A stretch of 64,000 nt of DNA from an uncultured Atopobiaceae bacterium (GCA_910579165.1 CAJTTF010000002.1:62311-126310), one strand, 5' to 3'. Counted from the first letter of the stretch, positions 1 to 8,640 are shown. Notes: generated by a model from the letters alone, not told the origin. Numbers and translations are program-made.

Positions 1-802
1 GCTTTAACTCAGGTTGAACGTCTTCGATAGCTGCAATTTGAGATTGAGAAATGGCATCGAGCGAGGCATTGGCGACAGAAACAGGGGTTTTGCCCGTCAT
101 TTCATCAAGTGTGATGCCGGATTTCTTGGTTCCCGCTTCAACGGCATCTGCCATTACCTCAACCATGAGAGCAATGGAGCGAATGGCGTCGTCATTGGCA
201 GGTATGCCATAGTCAACAACATCAGGATTGGAGTTTGTATCCAATAAGCCAACAACAGGAATACCCAGACGATTTGCTTCTTTTACAGCAATCTCTTCGC
301 GAACAGTATCAACGACGAAGAGAGCCTGTGGCAGTTTTGTCATATTACGAACACCGCCCAGATTCTTCTGGAGCTTTTCAAGCTCTTTATTGAGGACGGA
401 CTGCTCTTTTTTTGGCAGAAGAGCCATTTGTCCAGATTCTTCCATGGCCTCGAGCTCTTTCATGCGATCAATGCGCGCCTGAATAGTGACAAAATTGGTA
501 AGAAGGCCGCCGAGCCAACGATTGGAGATGAAGGGCATCCCACAACGGTTTGCATTTTCAACAATGGCTTCCTGAGCTTGCTTTTTGGTGCCAACAAAGA
601 GAATCGTGCCACCCTTTTTAGCTATATCGTTGAGGAAAGAATAGGAACGATCGGCTTGCTGGATGGTCTTCTTTAAATCGAGAATGTAGATATCGTTGCG
701 CTCGCCAAAGATATAGGGCTTCATGCGCGGATCCCAGCGACGCGTTTGATGTCCGTAGTGGCATCCAGCTTCCAGAAGTGTCTTGATAGTTACTTTTGCC
801 AT
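1..802 (-). CDS. rpsB: 30S ribosomal protein S2 (3' end beyond window)
   Basis: Ribosomal protein S2, a small-subunit protein bound late in assembly and needed for S1 docking. The translation opens MAKVTIKTLLEAGCHYGHQTRRW and carries the S2 hallmarks: GHQTRRWDPRMKPYIFG near the N-terminus, the NRWLGGLLTN block and the D-PDVVDYGIPANDDA block around residue 195. The ATG at 802 has an AGGAG ribosome binding site just upstream. No stop codon is seen before base 1. About 267 codons are present, near the usual full length, so little is missing. It lies downstream of xerC on the same strand with a 188-base gap that holds its own likely promoter. The last visible residues are Glu/Pro/Leu-rich, as in actinobacterial S2 tails. 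Confidence 0.97.
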   Translation of the reverse strand, partial: MAKVTIKTLLEAGCHYGHQTRRWDPRMKPYIFGERNDIYILDLKKTIQQADRSYSFLNDIAKKGGTILFVGTKKQAQEAIVENANRCGMPFISNRWLGGLLTNFVTIQARIDRMKELEAMEESGQMALLPKKEQSVLNKELEKLQKNLGGVRNMTKLPQALFVVDTVREEIAVKEANRLGIPVVGLLDTNSNPDVVDYGIPANDDAIRSIALMVEVMADAVEAGTKKSGITLDEMTGKTPVSVANASLDAISQSQIAAIEDVQPELK

Positions 803-936
803 AGTGTTCTCCTTTGTCGGTTAGGCCTCCGCACGATGTTTTCCCAGCTAGTCCACTCACATTTATGGCTAAGTGAGCACCGGGGACGCCAGTAGTCGTG
901 CGTGTGTTTTTCTAAGCTGATTATTCAGCAGTGGTT

Positions 937-942
937 AGTATA
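937..942 (-). promoter_or_regulatory. candidate rpsB promoter -10 (TATACT)
   Basis: A TATACT hexamer on the minus strand sits in the xerC-rpsB gap, leaving a leader of about 130 bases before the rpsB start. No good -35 lies at 17 bases. The leader contains imperfect inverted repeats that could carry S2 autoregulation, but I could not define a fold. Confidence 0.35.
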
Positions 943-990
943 GCAGCAATTTCGCAAATCATAATGAAATTCTTGCTTGAAGAGGGTGGA

Positions 991-2049
991 TTAGGATGCG
1001 CTCTGAGAACGTGGGTGGGCCTGTCGCGCTGCTTCTTTAAGGCGCTCAACCGATAAATGTGTATAGATTTGTGTTGTTGATAAGCTCGCATGACCCAGAA
1101 GTTCCTGGACACTCCGCAAATCCGCTCCTCCTTGGAGGAGTTCCGTTGCGAACGTATGGCGCATTGTGTGGGGCGTTACAGAAGAAGGAAGCCCTGCCAG
1201 TTTAACGATCTTTTCAAAGCGCGTACGAAGTGCAGCTGGCGACATTGGATTATGTCGCAGAGAGATAAAGAGGCTCCTCTCGTTAAGCTGCAACATATCG
1301 GTCGATAGACGGGCCTTGCGAGTGGGACTTACAGGACAGCGGTGAGGACGTGCATCTTGAACATATGCACCGATTGCGGCTTTAGCTGACGAATAGAGAG
1401 GCACAAGTCGCTCTTTTTTGCCCTTACCATAAAGACGGACTGTTCCCTGTTGCAGCTGAATATCATCAAGATGAAGTGCTGCGACTTCAGAAATACGAGC
1501 GCCCGTGGCGTACATGAGCTCTATGAGAGCATAGTCAAGCAATGCTTGATCAAGGGCATCTTGCTGTTCTTTAGTAGGTTTATCGAGAAAGGCAGCCTTT
1601 GCATTTTGTATAGCGTCCTGAGTAGCTTTAAGCATGCGTCCAACATCTGAATCATGCATAACCTCAGGTAGTTTACGTGAAGATTTTGGCGTGAGCGTTG
1701 CTGCGGGTGCATCTTCGGTGGTGTAGCCCTCCAAAACAAGCCATTGATAAAAAGATCGAAGAGACGAAAGACGGCGAGCGATTGTTTTGTCGGCATATCG
1801 CGACTGGCGTAGATACGCCATGTAGGTGCGAACCTGAAGGTGCTGCAGTCTAAAAGGGTCAATACGCTGTTTCTGAGCCCATTGAAAGAACAGTTCTAAA
1901 TCAACCTGGTACGCCTCTATAGTATGTGGCGAAAGATTCCTTACGTTTGTAAGATACGTCAGAAACTCCGCCAGGATTCCGTTAAGAGGCGACTCCGTCT
2001 TGTGTTTTATGTACTCTTCTTCCCTAGCCATACGTGTCCATTTACTCAA
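991..2049 (-). CDS. xerC: tyrosine recombinase XerC
   Basis: Site-specific tyrosine recombinase of the Xer family, which resolves chromosome dimers at dif. The N-terminal SAM-like core-binding domain covers roughly residues 22-115. The catalytic domain shows the full set: Arg in ATGARISE, Lys in GKGKKER, HTMRH (H-x-x-R), the GHASLSTTQ His and the nucleophile Tyr in QIYTHL. At 352 residues it is longer than the usual ~300. The extra length is an N-terminal leader and an Ala/Lys/Gln-rich insertion near residues 145-170. The start is TTG, overlapping the trmFO stop as TTGA; an ATG at 2031 is the alternative. The trmFO-xerC neighbourhood is the standard one for XerC in Gram-positive bacteria, which argues for a housekeeping recombinase rather than a phage integrase. 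Confidence 0.9.
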   Translation of the reverse strand: MSKWTRMAREEEYIKHKTESPLNGILAEFLTYLTNVRNLSPHTIEAYQVDLELFFQWAQKQRIDPFRLQHLQVRTYMAYLRQSRYADKTIARRLSSLRSFYQWLVLEGYTTEDAPAATLTPKSSRKLPEVMHDSDVGRMLKATQDAIQNAKAAFLDKPTKEQQDALDQALLDYALIELMYATGARISEVAALHLDDIQLQQGTVRLYGKGKKERLVPLYSSAKAAIGAYVQDARPHRCPVSPTRKARLSTDMLQLNERSLFISLRHNPMSPAALRTRFEKIVKLAGLPSSVTPHTMRHTFATELLQGGADLRSVQELLGHASLSTTQIYTHLSVERLKEAARQAHPRSQSAS

Positions 2050-3479
2050 CTATCGCCTAGTAATTCGTCCATAGAATAATTTTTTCTAGAATTTATACTG
2101 GATGTTATATGGGAAAATGCAAAAATATCGTCTCTTGAAGCAACGGTAGAATCTACGCGCCTAAAAGCACGATCTGCGTAGGCATCGTATCGCTCTCGCC
2201 TATTCCTGATGGGCGGATCCAACGGGGGCAAAAGACCAAAATTCACATGCATCGGTTGATAATTCTTTGTAGAGGGATTGGTTGCATAGGAAATGAGGGC
2301 GCCCCAGAGCGAGGTTGATGGCATAAGGAATGATTGAAGGCCCTGGATGGCTGCGAACGTATTAACGGCGGTATAAAGACCTGATGCGATTGCTTCTACA
2401 TACCCTTCTGTGCCTGCAATTTGACCGGCAAAGCGCAAGCGGGGGTTATCTCGGAGGGCAAACGTTGGATCAAAAAGTCTGGGAGCATCAAAGAAACTAT
2501 TTCGATGCATGACTCCGTAGCGCATAAATGAGGCCTCTTCAAGCCCGGGAATACGAGAAAAGATGCGTTTTTGCTCGGCAAATGTGAGGTTAGTCTGAAA
2601 GCCAACAAGATTGTATGCTGTCCGAGCTTCGTTTTCTGCTCTCAGTTGAAGAGCAGCATAGGGTCTTTTTCCTGTTCGCGGATCAACAAGACCTACCGGT
2701 TTTAGGGGACCGAAGCGAAGAGAATCTATGCCTGTGCGAGCGATCTCTTCAATCGGCTGGCATGCTTGAAATAATTCCTTGCGTTCAAACTCCTTCTTGA
2801 TAACGGTTTTTGCCGCACAGAGTTCCTCTACCAAGGCAATATACTGCTCTTGATTTAGAGGGCAATTGAGATAGTCGCCTTCCACATCTTTCGTTCCTTT
2901 TCCCGCAAGCTCATAGCGTGATTGCGCAAAAATTTGATTAAAGCCAAGCGATGCCGCCTCTACGATAGGGGCTGCAGCATCATAAAAGTGAAGCAAGGAT
3001 GCCTCTTCCTCATTCAAACGACTTTGGAGGTCTTTGAGCAAAGAAGGGCTCGTGAGTGGTCCAGTTGCTACAATCACGTATGTATTGTTATCAAGATACT
3101 CCTCAAGCGAGGTCACCTCTCCTCTAATTAGCTCAATATTGGATTGTGCGCGGATTGCATCTGTAACAGCCTTAGAGAAGAGCTCCCTGTCAACCGCAAG
3201 AGCATTGCCTGCAGGAACACGTGTGTCCTCAGCAATCTTGAGCAATTCTGAACCCATTAGCTTAAGTTCGCGTTTGAGTGCGCCAGCGGCTGTGGCGCGT
3301 TTCTCAGATTTGAGAGAATTTGAGCATACCAACTCTGCACACTCAGCTGTTTTGTGTGCAGGTGTTGTGGTGCTTGGTCGCTCCTCGTGCAATACGACTG
3401 AAATACCTCTTTTGGCAAGTTGGAGCGCACACTCAGAGCCAGCGAGACCAGCTCCAATAACATGAACAGTATCTGCCAT
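2046..3479 (-). CDS. trmFO: methylenetetrahydrofolate-tRNA-(uracil-5-)-methyltransferase TrmFO
   Basis: Folate- and FAD-dependent enzyme that makes ribothymidine at tRNA position 54. The FAD-binding GxGxxG motif (VIGAGLAGSECA) begins six residues in. The family block TAECAELVCSNSLKS follows, then the CPLNQEQY, GLVDPRTGKRPYAALQLR and GTEGYVEAIASG blocks. Residues 1-52 of the longest open frame, which starts at 3632, do not look like this family, so I place the start at the ATG at 3479. That gives 477 residues, somewhat longer than the usual ~440, with extra sequence at the C-terminus. Translation is coupled to xerC through a four-base stop/start overlap. Use of methylenetetrahydrofolate links it to the folD gene in this window. 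Confidence 0.95.
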   Translation of the reverse strand: MADTVHVIGAGLAGSECALQLAKRGISVVLHEERPSTTTPAHKTAECAELVCSNSLKSEKRATAAGALKRELKLMGSELLKIAEDTRVPAGNALAVDRELFSKAVTDAIRAQSNIELIRGEVTSLEEYLDNNTYVIVATGPLTSPSLLKDLQSRLNEEEASLLHFYDAAAPIVEAASLGFNQIFAQSRYELAGKGTKDVEGDYLNCPLNQEQYIALVEELCAAKTVIKKEFERKELFQACQPIEEIARTGIDSLRFGPLKPVGLVDPRTGKRPYAALQLRAENEARTAYNLVGFQTNLTFAEQKRIFSRIPGLEEASFMRYGVMHRNSFFDAPRLFDPTFALRDNPRLRFAGQIAGTEGYVEAIASGLYTAVNTFAAIQGLQSFLMPSTSLWGALISYATNPSTKNYQPMHVNFGLLPPLDPPIRNRRERYDAYADRAFRRVDSTVASRDDIFAFSHITSSINSRKNYSMDELLGDS

Positions 3480-3666
3480 CATCTCTCTCATCGCTCTCAT
3501 GAGGGTTAGTTTGCTATAGTCATGGCAGGCAGTACTAACGTATACCGCAAAGCACATTCTCTTGGTACCATGCTCACTGGGCGCGTTTATAGTTATGCCA
3601 GCTATGCCTACCGATGCATCTAGTACAAGCATACCTTAAACAACGAGAAAGAAAAGGAGACTGCGC

Positions 3667-4260
3667 GTGCAAGATAAATCAAGAAAACGCACTGTCGCTG
3701 TATATTGTGGATCCTCTCCAGGCACCTCTCCCCTCTTTGGAGAAGTAGCATCGCAGTTTGGAACATGGCTTGGCCAAAACGGGTTCAATGTTGTATATGG
3801 TGGATCGAGCGTAGGTCTTATGGGACTGGTATCACGCGCAGCGCTTGATGCTGGGGCTGAGGTTTTAGGCGTAGAGCCTCAGTTCTTTATCGATGCAGGT
3901 GTGGAACAACACGACTTAAGTGAGCTTCGCATTGTACGCACCATGAGCGAACGCAAGGCAGCAATGATCGCGGAGGCCGATGAGTTTATCGCGCTTCCGG
4001 GAGGTGTTGGAACGCTTGAGGAGATTAGCGAAATCATGGCTCGAATCCATCTGTATCTTGACCGGGAAAACCATATCAACCCTTCTTATTCGCTTCATTG
4101 CTATCTATTGAATCTTGAGGGCTTTTACGAAGGGCTCAAAAGCCTTCTCAACACAATGTTAGATACCGGTTTCATGATTCCAGACACTTATGAACGGATC
4201 CATTTTCCCAATTCCCTTAAAAGCCTACAAAAACAACTTTTACAAAGAGTGTCGCATTAG
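3667..4260 (+). CDS. LOG family protein (nucleoside 5'-monophosphate phosphoribohydrolase type)
   Basis: Rossmann-fold member of the LOG (Lonely Guy) family, whose characterised members cut N6-modified AMP to base plus ribose 5-phosphate. The protein opens with VAVYCGSSPG, then GGSSVGLMG near residue 46 and the diagnostic PGGVGTLEEI near residue 116. At 197 residues it has family length. The start is GTG, preceded by AAAGGAGA seven bases upstream, which decides it. It is one of the few plus-strand genes and is divergent from trmFO. In non-plant bacteria the physiological substrate is unsettled, and a general nucleotide-salvage or pyrimidine/purine 5'-nucleotide nucleosidase role is equally possible. 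Confidence 0.9.
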   Translation: MQDKSRKRTVAVYCGSSPGTSPLFGEVASQFGTWLGQNGFNVVYGGSSVGLMGLVSRAALDAGAEVLGVEPQFFIDAGVEQHDLSELRIVRTMSERKAAMIAEADEFIALPGGVGTLEEISEIMARIHLYLDRENHINPSYSLHCYLLNLEGFYEGLKSLLNTMLDTGFMIPDTYERIHFPNSLKSLQKQLLQRVSH

Positions 4261-4270
4261 CATAAATAAT

Positions 4271-4292
4271 AAAAAAACCGAGTAATACCCGG
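4271..4292 (-). terminator. intrinsic terminator after tRNA-Glu
   Basis: On the minus strand a six-base-pair stem with a three-base loop (4278-4292, CCGGGT/ACTCGG with one G-U pair) is followed at once by seven T residues. It ends the tRNA-Gln/tRNA-Glu transcript and faces the 3' end of the LOG gene. Confidence 0.8.
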
Positions 4293-4304
4293 CTCAAAAG
4301 TTAA

Positions 4305-4381
4305 TGGTAGCCCGTACGAGATTCGAACTCGTGATCTCCGCCTTGAGAGGGCGGTGTCCTAAACCGCTAGACGAACGGGCC
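4305..4381 (-). tRNA. tRNA-Glu (anticodon CTC)
   Basis: Read on the minus strand the acceptor GGCCCGT pairs with ACGGGCT, the anticodon loop is CTCTCAA between CCGCC and GGCGG, and the T arm has GTTCGAATC. The CCA end is encoded (4305-4307). It is cotranscribed with tRNA-Gln 15 bases upstream. Confidence 0.96.
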
Positions 4382-4396
4382 AGGTGCTAGGGACAG

Positions 4397-4470
4397 TGGC
4401 TGGGATAGAGAGAGTCGAACTCCCATTGACGGAACCAGAATCCGCTGTCCTACCATTAGACGATATCCCA
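4397..4470 (-). tRNA. tRNA-Gln (anticodon CTG)
   Basis: On the minus strand the acceptor TGGGATA pairs with TATCCCA. The anticodon loop TTCTGGT sits between GCGGA and TCCGT, and the T arm has GTTCGACTC. CCA is encoded at 4397-4399. A U1-A72 pair is typical of bacterial tRNA-Gln. It is first in the two-tRNA transcript. Confidence 0.96.
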
Positions 4471-4494
4471 AAGATACTGTCTGCGCGGGAATGT

Positions 4495-4523
4495 ACTTTA
4501 CGGGATTGGTCGCAACTTTACAA
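4495..4523 (-). promoter_or_regulatory. tRNA-Gln/tRNA-Glu promoter
   Basis: On the minus strand TTGTAA (4518-4523) and TAAAGT (4495-4500) are exactly 17 bases apart, with the tRNA-Gln 5' end 25 bases downstream. The -35 hexamer overlaps the TAA stop of the preceding gene. The spacer includes a 14-base block (4502-4515) also found upstream of tRNA-Leu(CAA). Confidence 0.55.
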
Positions 4524-7500
4524 GTCAGAAATAGAATTTATCGTCTTTTTCTGATGCCAGAGTTCCTTTAAGGGCTCAAGTAGTTCTATTTCCGCGCGTG
4601 CCACAATATCTCTATCCCGTAATGACTCTGTGTTGTCTGGCGAAGAAAGGCCTTCCTCTGCATATTTAAGAAGCAGGTTGACTATGTCAGACAATTTCTG
4701 ATTGCCAATTACTGCATTCCATCCCCGTTCCTTCAACATAAGAGCAATGTTGGCGGGAGAAGATTCCTCTGATCCTTCGACAAGTAACGAGTATGCTTTG
4801 AAAAAGGAGGTCTTGTTATAGAACAGTCCCTTAATGAAAGCAGCGAGAGCTAACGCATACTGAGTTGGCATTGCATCTGGCGTTCGTATTTCGAGATATC
4901 CTTTAGCACGCACGTCGGGAAATACGAAAGAAGAAGCATACAGAAGTTCTTCATCCGTAAGAAGCTGTGACGCAAGATACTCCTTGACAGTCCTATGACC
5001 CATTTTGTCATTACAAAAGCTGTTATTTTGCTCATGTTCTTTGAGATATACGCAAGGCGTATTAAGCAACCATAAGAGGTACGCATCCTCTGGTGAAGAC
5101 TTATCGAGACCGAGGTCTAGGGCGAGCATACGGTCCAGGTTTTCCTCATCTTTATCCACAATGGATGGCGTGCTCTCCCCTGCGAACAAGCCACGAGGAA
5201 TCCGGCAACGAGCCTTGTCAACATTGTTCCAAATGTCCAAACGCGTCATTGATCCAGTTGTGTCACAAAGAAAGTAGAGATATTGAGAAAGAACAGTCGC
5301 CAAAAGGAGTTCCCGACTGAGCCTTCTATGTTCAAGAAAATCAATTGAAATCTGCGTTGAGGCAGATTCCCGCATCATTTGACGCGATTGCTCCCCTTTC
5401 CTGCCAAGGAAAGCATCCATCGCCTTGTAGCGCTCTTTTGGAAGGAGCGCCGTATCTGAAAGAAGCGTATTCTTAGGATCTACACCTGAAGCTATAAGCT
5501 CAACGTTGAGACCAATATCAGAGAAGACTTGCTCAATATTTCTATTAAGGAAATCAAACGCCTCGTGCAGACAAATCAAAGAGTTCATTGGACCCAGAGA
5601 GATCTCAAGTTGAGCGCCAGGCTCAAGGGTCAGTGTATACCGTGTGCCATGCGCGCAGTCTTCAGAATCTTGTAGATGGATGTAACCTTCTGCGCCGAGT
5701 AGAAGGTTGTCTTCAATCACCGCCTTTGAGCAGCGGAATTTCTTCAGCCATGCTTCAAGAAATTCCAGGATTCCCGTGTTGTAATGGAGCCTATTCCCCG
5801 AATTTTTATCATAAACAAAGCGTTCGAGCTCAATACCTATGTTACCTGACCACTGAGGTCGAGGCTCATCCCTATAGTGAAAGTAGATACAGTCGTCGGG
5901 GTTTGGAAACAGGAGCTCCTTTAAACGATCAAGATTTGCAGAGAGAATCGCATCTGCAGCAACACGCGATAAGTCGTTTGGAGTGTTTTTGGCAGTTCCG
6001 CACCAGATGAGTTTTAAAAGAGCCTCTTGAATTCGAGAAATACCAGGCCCCGATTCAATATGAAAATGATGTTTAATGTCATCGCCGTCCAACGCAAGTT
6101 CTGTTGCCATAATTGGGAGAGGCTTTTGCCGAGACAATACGCAAGCAGGGCGCTCATGAGAAAGAGAGTCTCGTCGCTCATTCGTGCGAAGGAGCGTCTT
6201 TTCAAAGACGTAGGCTTTCTCTGCAGCTATAGCTCCCGCACGATACCCTTGGGCCTTGGCCGCAGCATCGGCTTCCTGAAGAAGTGCAAGGGGGTACAAA
6301 AGCGAATAGGGGTCCTTGGCCTTATGTTGATGCAATCCGTGCACGAGTTGCGCAATGTGCAGCGCTGTAGGTTGTGTTTGGCGGTCATGAAAACGTATCA
6401 ATGCAGATGCACGCTGGCGAATATTTCTGTTGATACCGAGTTGCTTCATTATCTTATTAGCAATGTATGCACTAACGGAGGGATGGTTATAGAAGTGCAT
6501 GGTCTCCGGTGAATCTGGATTTGGATCGAGAAACATAACCGACGGCTTGCCGATATCATGAAAAAGGGCTGCAAGCCCAAGTTCGGCAGGGATGCGAAAT
6601 TGTTCTGGCGTATCAGAAATACCTGCGAAGATTTGGAGATAATCGATGACACTAGCTGTATGCTGAAGAATATCCAGATTGTGATACGGAGTTTTTTGAG
6701 GATAGCCGTCTAGCCCTGCAAGCTCTGGGATGGAGGCACAAAGAACGCCTTTATACTGGCGTAACGCTTTAGAAAACCATCGAGTCCTCACGAGTTTCGC
6801 TAACTCGTTGCCTATCCGCTCAGCGCTGAGCGAAGAAAGGGAGCGCACTTCCTGCTCTATTGTTCGCTTTAAACTCGCTTCTAGTTGAAAGTTGAATGCG
6901 CACGAAAACCGGACAGCACGAAGGATGCGCAGCGCGTCTTCTCGGATGCGAGCACAGGAGTCGCCCACCGTACGAATCAAGCCCTGTTTAATATCTTTTC
7001 TACCACAAAACGGATCAAGAATCCCTCGACAAGGATGGAAGGCCATAGCGTTCATCGTGAAGTCGCGTCGCCTGAGATCTTCTTGAATCGACTGTCCAAA
7101 ACGTACATTCTTTGGATGTCTTTTATCGCTATAAAAATCCTCTGCCCTGAACGTGGTTATATCGAGAAATTTTCTGCCTAAGAACCGTTTTGAAAATCTA
7201 GGTGAGACTATGGCCGCCTTAATTTCAGAACTGTTACAAACGGAAGAGAACGAAGCACTGTTGGTGGATGTGGCAGCGCGTTCATTGGGGTATGCCTTCT
7301 GAATGGTATTCAGAAGCTGCACCTTAATAGTCCCATAGCGCTCACCTTGATCGACGAGTGCGCAGGCCGCCTTTGAAAAGACTTGCTTTATCTCCTCTGG
7401 TGCGGCGTTTGTGGCGACATCAACGTCATCTGAGGATAGCCCCAGAAGCTGATCGCGCACCCAGCCTCCTACAATCCACGCTTCAAAACCAGCGTCCTCA

Positions 7501-7571
7501 AGGAGATGAAGCGCCAAGGACGCATCCGCGGGCAGCGCTTGTACCATTTCATTGAACGAACTATGACTCAC
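4518..7571 (-). CDS. CCA tRNA nucleotidyltransferase fused to glutamate-cysteine-ligase-like (GCS2) domain
   Basis: A 1017-residue protein in one uninterrupted frame. Residues 1 to about 440 are a class II CCA-adding enzyme or poly(A) polymerase: the nucleotidyltransferase motif GGWVRD near residue 35, the metal-binding DVDVAT near 49, RRDFTMNAMA near 168, the ERIGNEL region, and an HD domain with LFHDIGKP near 337. From about residue 565 the sequence changes to a GCS2-type (plant and proteobacterial GshA/EgtA-like) amide ligase: IGIELERFVYD, then LEPGAQLEISLGP, then PKERYKAMDAFLGRKG and MMRESASTQISIDF, the last two being recognisable family signatures. A GTG at 7571 with GGAGAGG six bases upstream is the best start; it overlaps the yigZ stop by 11 bases. 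The longer open frame (to 7697) would intrude on yigZ. The N-terminal half would add or repair CCA on tRNA. The C-terminal half would join glutamate to cysteine or another amine. No glutathione synthetase is visible nearby. The two tRNA genes downstream encode CCA, so the enzyme is probably for repair. Confidence 0.88.
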   Translation of the reverse strand: MSHSSFNEMVQALPADASLALHLLEDAGFEAWIVGGWVRDQLLGLSSDDVDVATNAAPEEIKQVFSKAACALVDQGERYGTIKVQLLNTIQKAYPNERAATSTNSASFSSVCNSSEIKAAIVSPRFSKRFLGRKFLDITTFRAEDFYSDKRHPKNVRFGQSIQEDLRRRDFTMNAMAFHPCRGILDPFCGRKDIKQGLIRTVGDSCARIREDALRILRAVRFSCAFNFQLEASLKRTIEQEVRSLSSLSAERIGNELAKLVRTRWFSKALRQYKGVLCASIPELAGLDGYPQKTPYHNLDILQHTASVIDYLQIFAGISDTPEQFRIPAELGLAALFHDIGKPSVMFLDPNPDSPETMHFYNHPSVSAYIANKIMKQLGINRNIRQRASALIRFHDRQTQPTALHIAQLVHGLHQHKAKDPYSLLYPLALLQEADAAAKAQGYRAGAIAAEKAYVFEKTLLRTNERRDSLSHERPACVLSRQKPLPIMATELALDGDDIKHHFHIESGPGISRIQEALLKLIWCGTAKNTPNDLSRVAADAILSANLDRLKELLFPNPDDCIYFHYRDEPRPQWSGNIGIELERFVYDKNSGNRLHYNTGILEFLEAWLKKFRCSKAVIEDNLLLGAEGYIHLQDSEDCAHGTRYTLTLEPGAQLEISLGPMNSLICLHEAFDFLNRNIEQVFSDIGLNVELIASGVDPKNTLLSDTALLPKERYKAMDAFLGRKGEQSRQMMRESASTQISIDFLEHRRLSRELLLATVLSQYLYFLCDTTGSMTRLDIWNNVDKARCRIPRGLFAGESTPSIVDKDEENLDRMLALDLGLDKSSPEDAYLLWLLNTPCVYLKEHEQNNSFCNDKMGHRTVKEYLASQLLTDEELLYASSFVFPDVRAKGYLEIRTPDAMPTQYALALAAFIKGLFYNKTSFFKAYSLLVEGSEESSPANIALMLKERGWNAVIGNQKLSDIVNLLLKYAEEGLSSPDNTESLRDRDIVARAEIELLEPLKELWHQKKTINSISDL

Positions 7572-8226
7572 CGTGCACCTCTCCGTAAGCGCTACCTTCA
7601 TTTTCGAGCGAGATTTCTCGACGAAAAACATCTTGAAAGGATTCATTAAAGCTGCTGGCATTAGAAGATGGCACCGCACAACGAAGTTTAATCTCATCTT
7701 CGTAACTGCGATTGATTATTGTTCCTTTGCAGGATTTAAGTAGGTGTTCAAATGTTTTCATATGCTTATAAGAAAGCGATGTACAAAAAATTGATTGCTT
7801 TTGAACAACGCAAAGGACGCCCTCCTCCGCTGCGTCCTTAAGTGCATCCCTTGCGCACCCAGCATATGCGCGTTTAAGGCCCCCCGGACCCAAGAGAATA
7901 CCTCCAAAATAGCGCACAACGCACACACATACATTCACCAGGCCTTCACCTCGTAAAACCTCAAGCACCGGAAGACCTGCTGTCTGAGAGGGCTCACCAT
8001 CGTCACAGGATCTCTCATGGATAGCGTCTGCATCATCGAGAATTCGCCAGGCATATACAACATGTCGAGCATCAAGATTATCGTGAGAAATGGCCTCATA
8101 GAAAGACTTGGCTTCTTCTGGAGAAGCCACCGCTTTTACTAGGGCAATAAATCGACTTTTGCGGTCAACAAGGGAGCCTTTTGCTACTTTCCCCTTGCGG
8201 ATGCTGTTAAATACCTGCGTTTCCAT
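7561..8226 (-). CDS. YigZ/IMPACT family protein
   Basis: Member of the UPF0029/YigZ family related to the IMPACT regulator of translation. The signature is complete: DDGEPSQTAG near residue 80, then VVRYFGGILLGPGGLKRAY near 108. A ferredoxin-like C-terminal domain follows, for 221 residues in all, near family length. I place the start at the ATG at 8226 because the longer frame to 8307 would run into the RNase P RNA gene. No Shine-Dalgarno sequence precedes this ATG. A TAGTAT hexamer ends seven bases before it, so the message may be leaderless. The gene overlaps the start of the Cca fusion, so the two are probably translationally coupled. The molecular function of bacterial family members is not settled. 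Confidence 0.9.
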   Translation of the reverse strand: METQVFNSIRKGKVAKGSLVDRKSRFIALVKAVASPEEAKSFYEAISHDNLDARHVVYAWRILDDADAIHERSCDDGEPSQTAGLPVLEVLRGEGLVNVCVCVVRYFGGILLGPGGLKRAYAGCARDALKDAAEEGVLCVVQKQSIFCTSLSYKHMKTFEHLLKSCKGTIINRSYEDEIKLRCAVPSSNASSFNESFQDVFRREISLENEGSAYGEVHGES

Positions 8227-8232
8227 AGGTGA

Positions 8233-8239
8233 TATACTA
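8233..8239. promoter_or_regulatory. overlapping divergent -10 elements for rnpB and yigZ
   Basis: TATACT on the plus strand (8233-8238) lies about eight bases before the predicted 5' end of RNase P RNA. TAGTAT on the minus strand (8234-8239) lies seven bases before the yigZ ATG. The two hexamers occupy almost the same bases, so transcription in the two directions is likely mutually exclusive. Neither has a clear -35. Confidence 0.5.
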
Positions 8240-8245
8240 CCATCT

Positions 8246-8640
8246 GCGAAGGAACCTAGACGATTGCGCCATTTCCTCCACAGGGTGACTCTATCGGTGT
8301 CAAGCAATTAAGGCTGGTAGATAAATACATCCATGGCTGGATATGGTGAGGAAAGTCCGGGCTCCACAGGGCAGGATGCCAGGATGAGCCTGGGCGGGGC
8401 AACCCGACGGAAAGTGCCGCAGAAAAGAAAACTCTCACTGGCGTGCAAACGCTAAGAGAAAAGCTGAAAAGGTGGTGTAAGAGACCACCAGCGTCGCAGC
8501 AATGTGACGGCTTGGTAAACCCCATTCGGAGCAAGACCAAATAGGAACGCTACGCATTTGCCCGATGCGCGTTCGGGTTGGTCGCTAAGATAAATAATCG
8601 TCCTCGACAGAACCCGGCTTACAGGTTCCTTCGTCTCTTT
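8246..8640 (+). ncRNA. rnpB: RNase P RNA (M1 RNA, type A)
   Basis: Catalytic RNA of ribonuclease P, which matures tRNA 5' ends. The universally conserved core is present: GAGGAAAGTCCGGGC at about 8346 (P4 5' strand) and ACAGAACCCGGCTTA near 8607 (P4 3' strand region). The ends are set by the P1 helix: bases 8247-8256 (CGAAGGAACC) are perfectly complementary to 8624-8633. P2 is CGCCAT near 8267 with ATGGTG near 8342. The helix P1 3' strand is followed by a TCTCTTTT run that can serve as the terminator. P3 is long, about 70 bases, carrying extra helices. Open reading frames in this stretch on both strands are incidental. Confidence 0.95.

Noticed and set aside
991..2049. Phage integrase marking a mobile island
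   Set aside because: Gene order trmFO-xerC-rpsB and the Xer motifs point to the housekeeping recombinase; no phage genes or flanking attachment repeats are near.
3480..3632. 51-codon N-terminal extension of trmFO
   Set aside because: The extra residues lack family similarity, and the FAD motif begins properly from the ATG at 3479.
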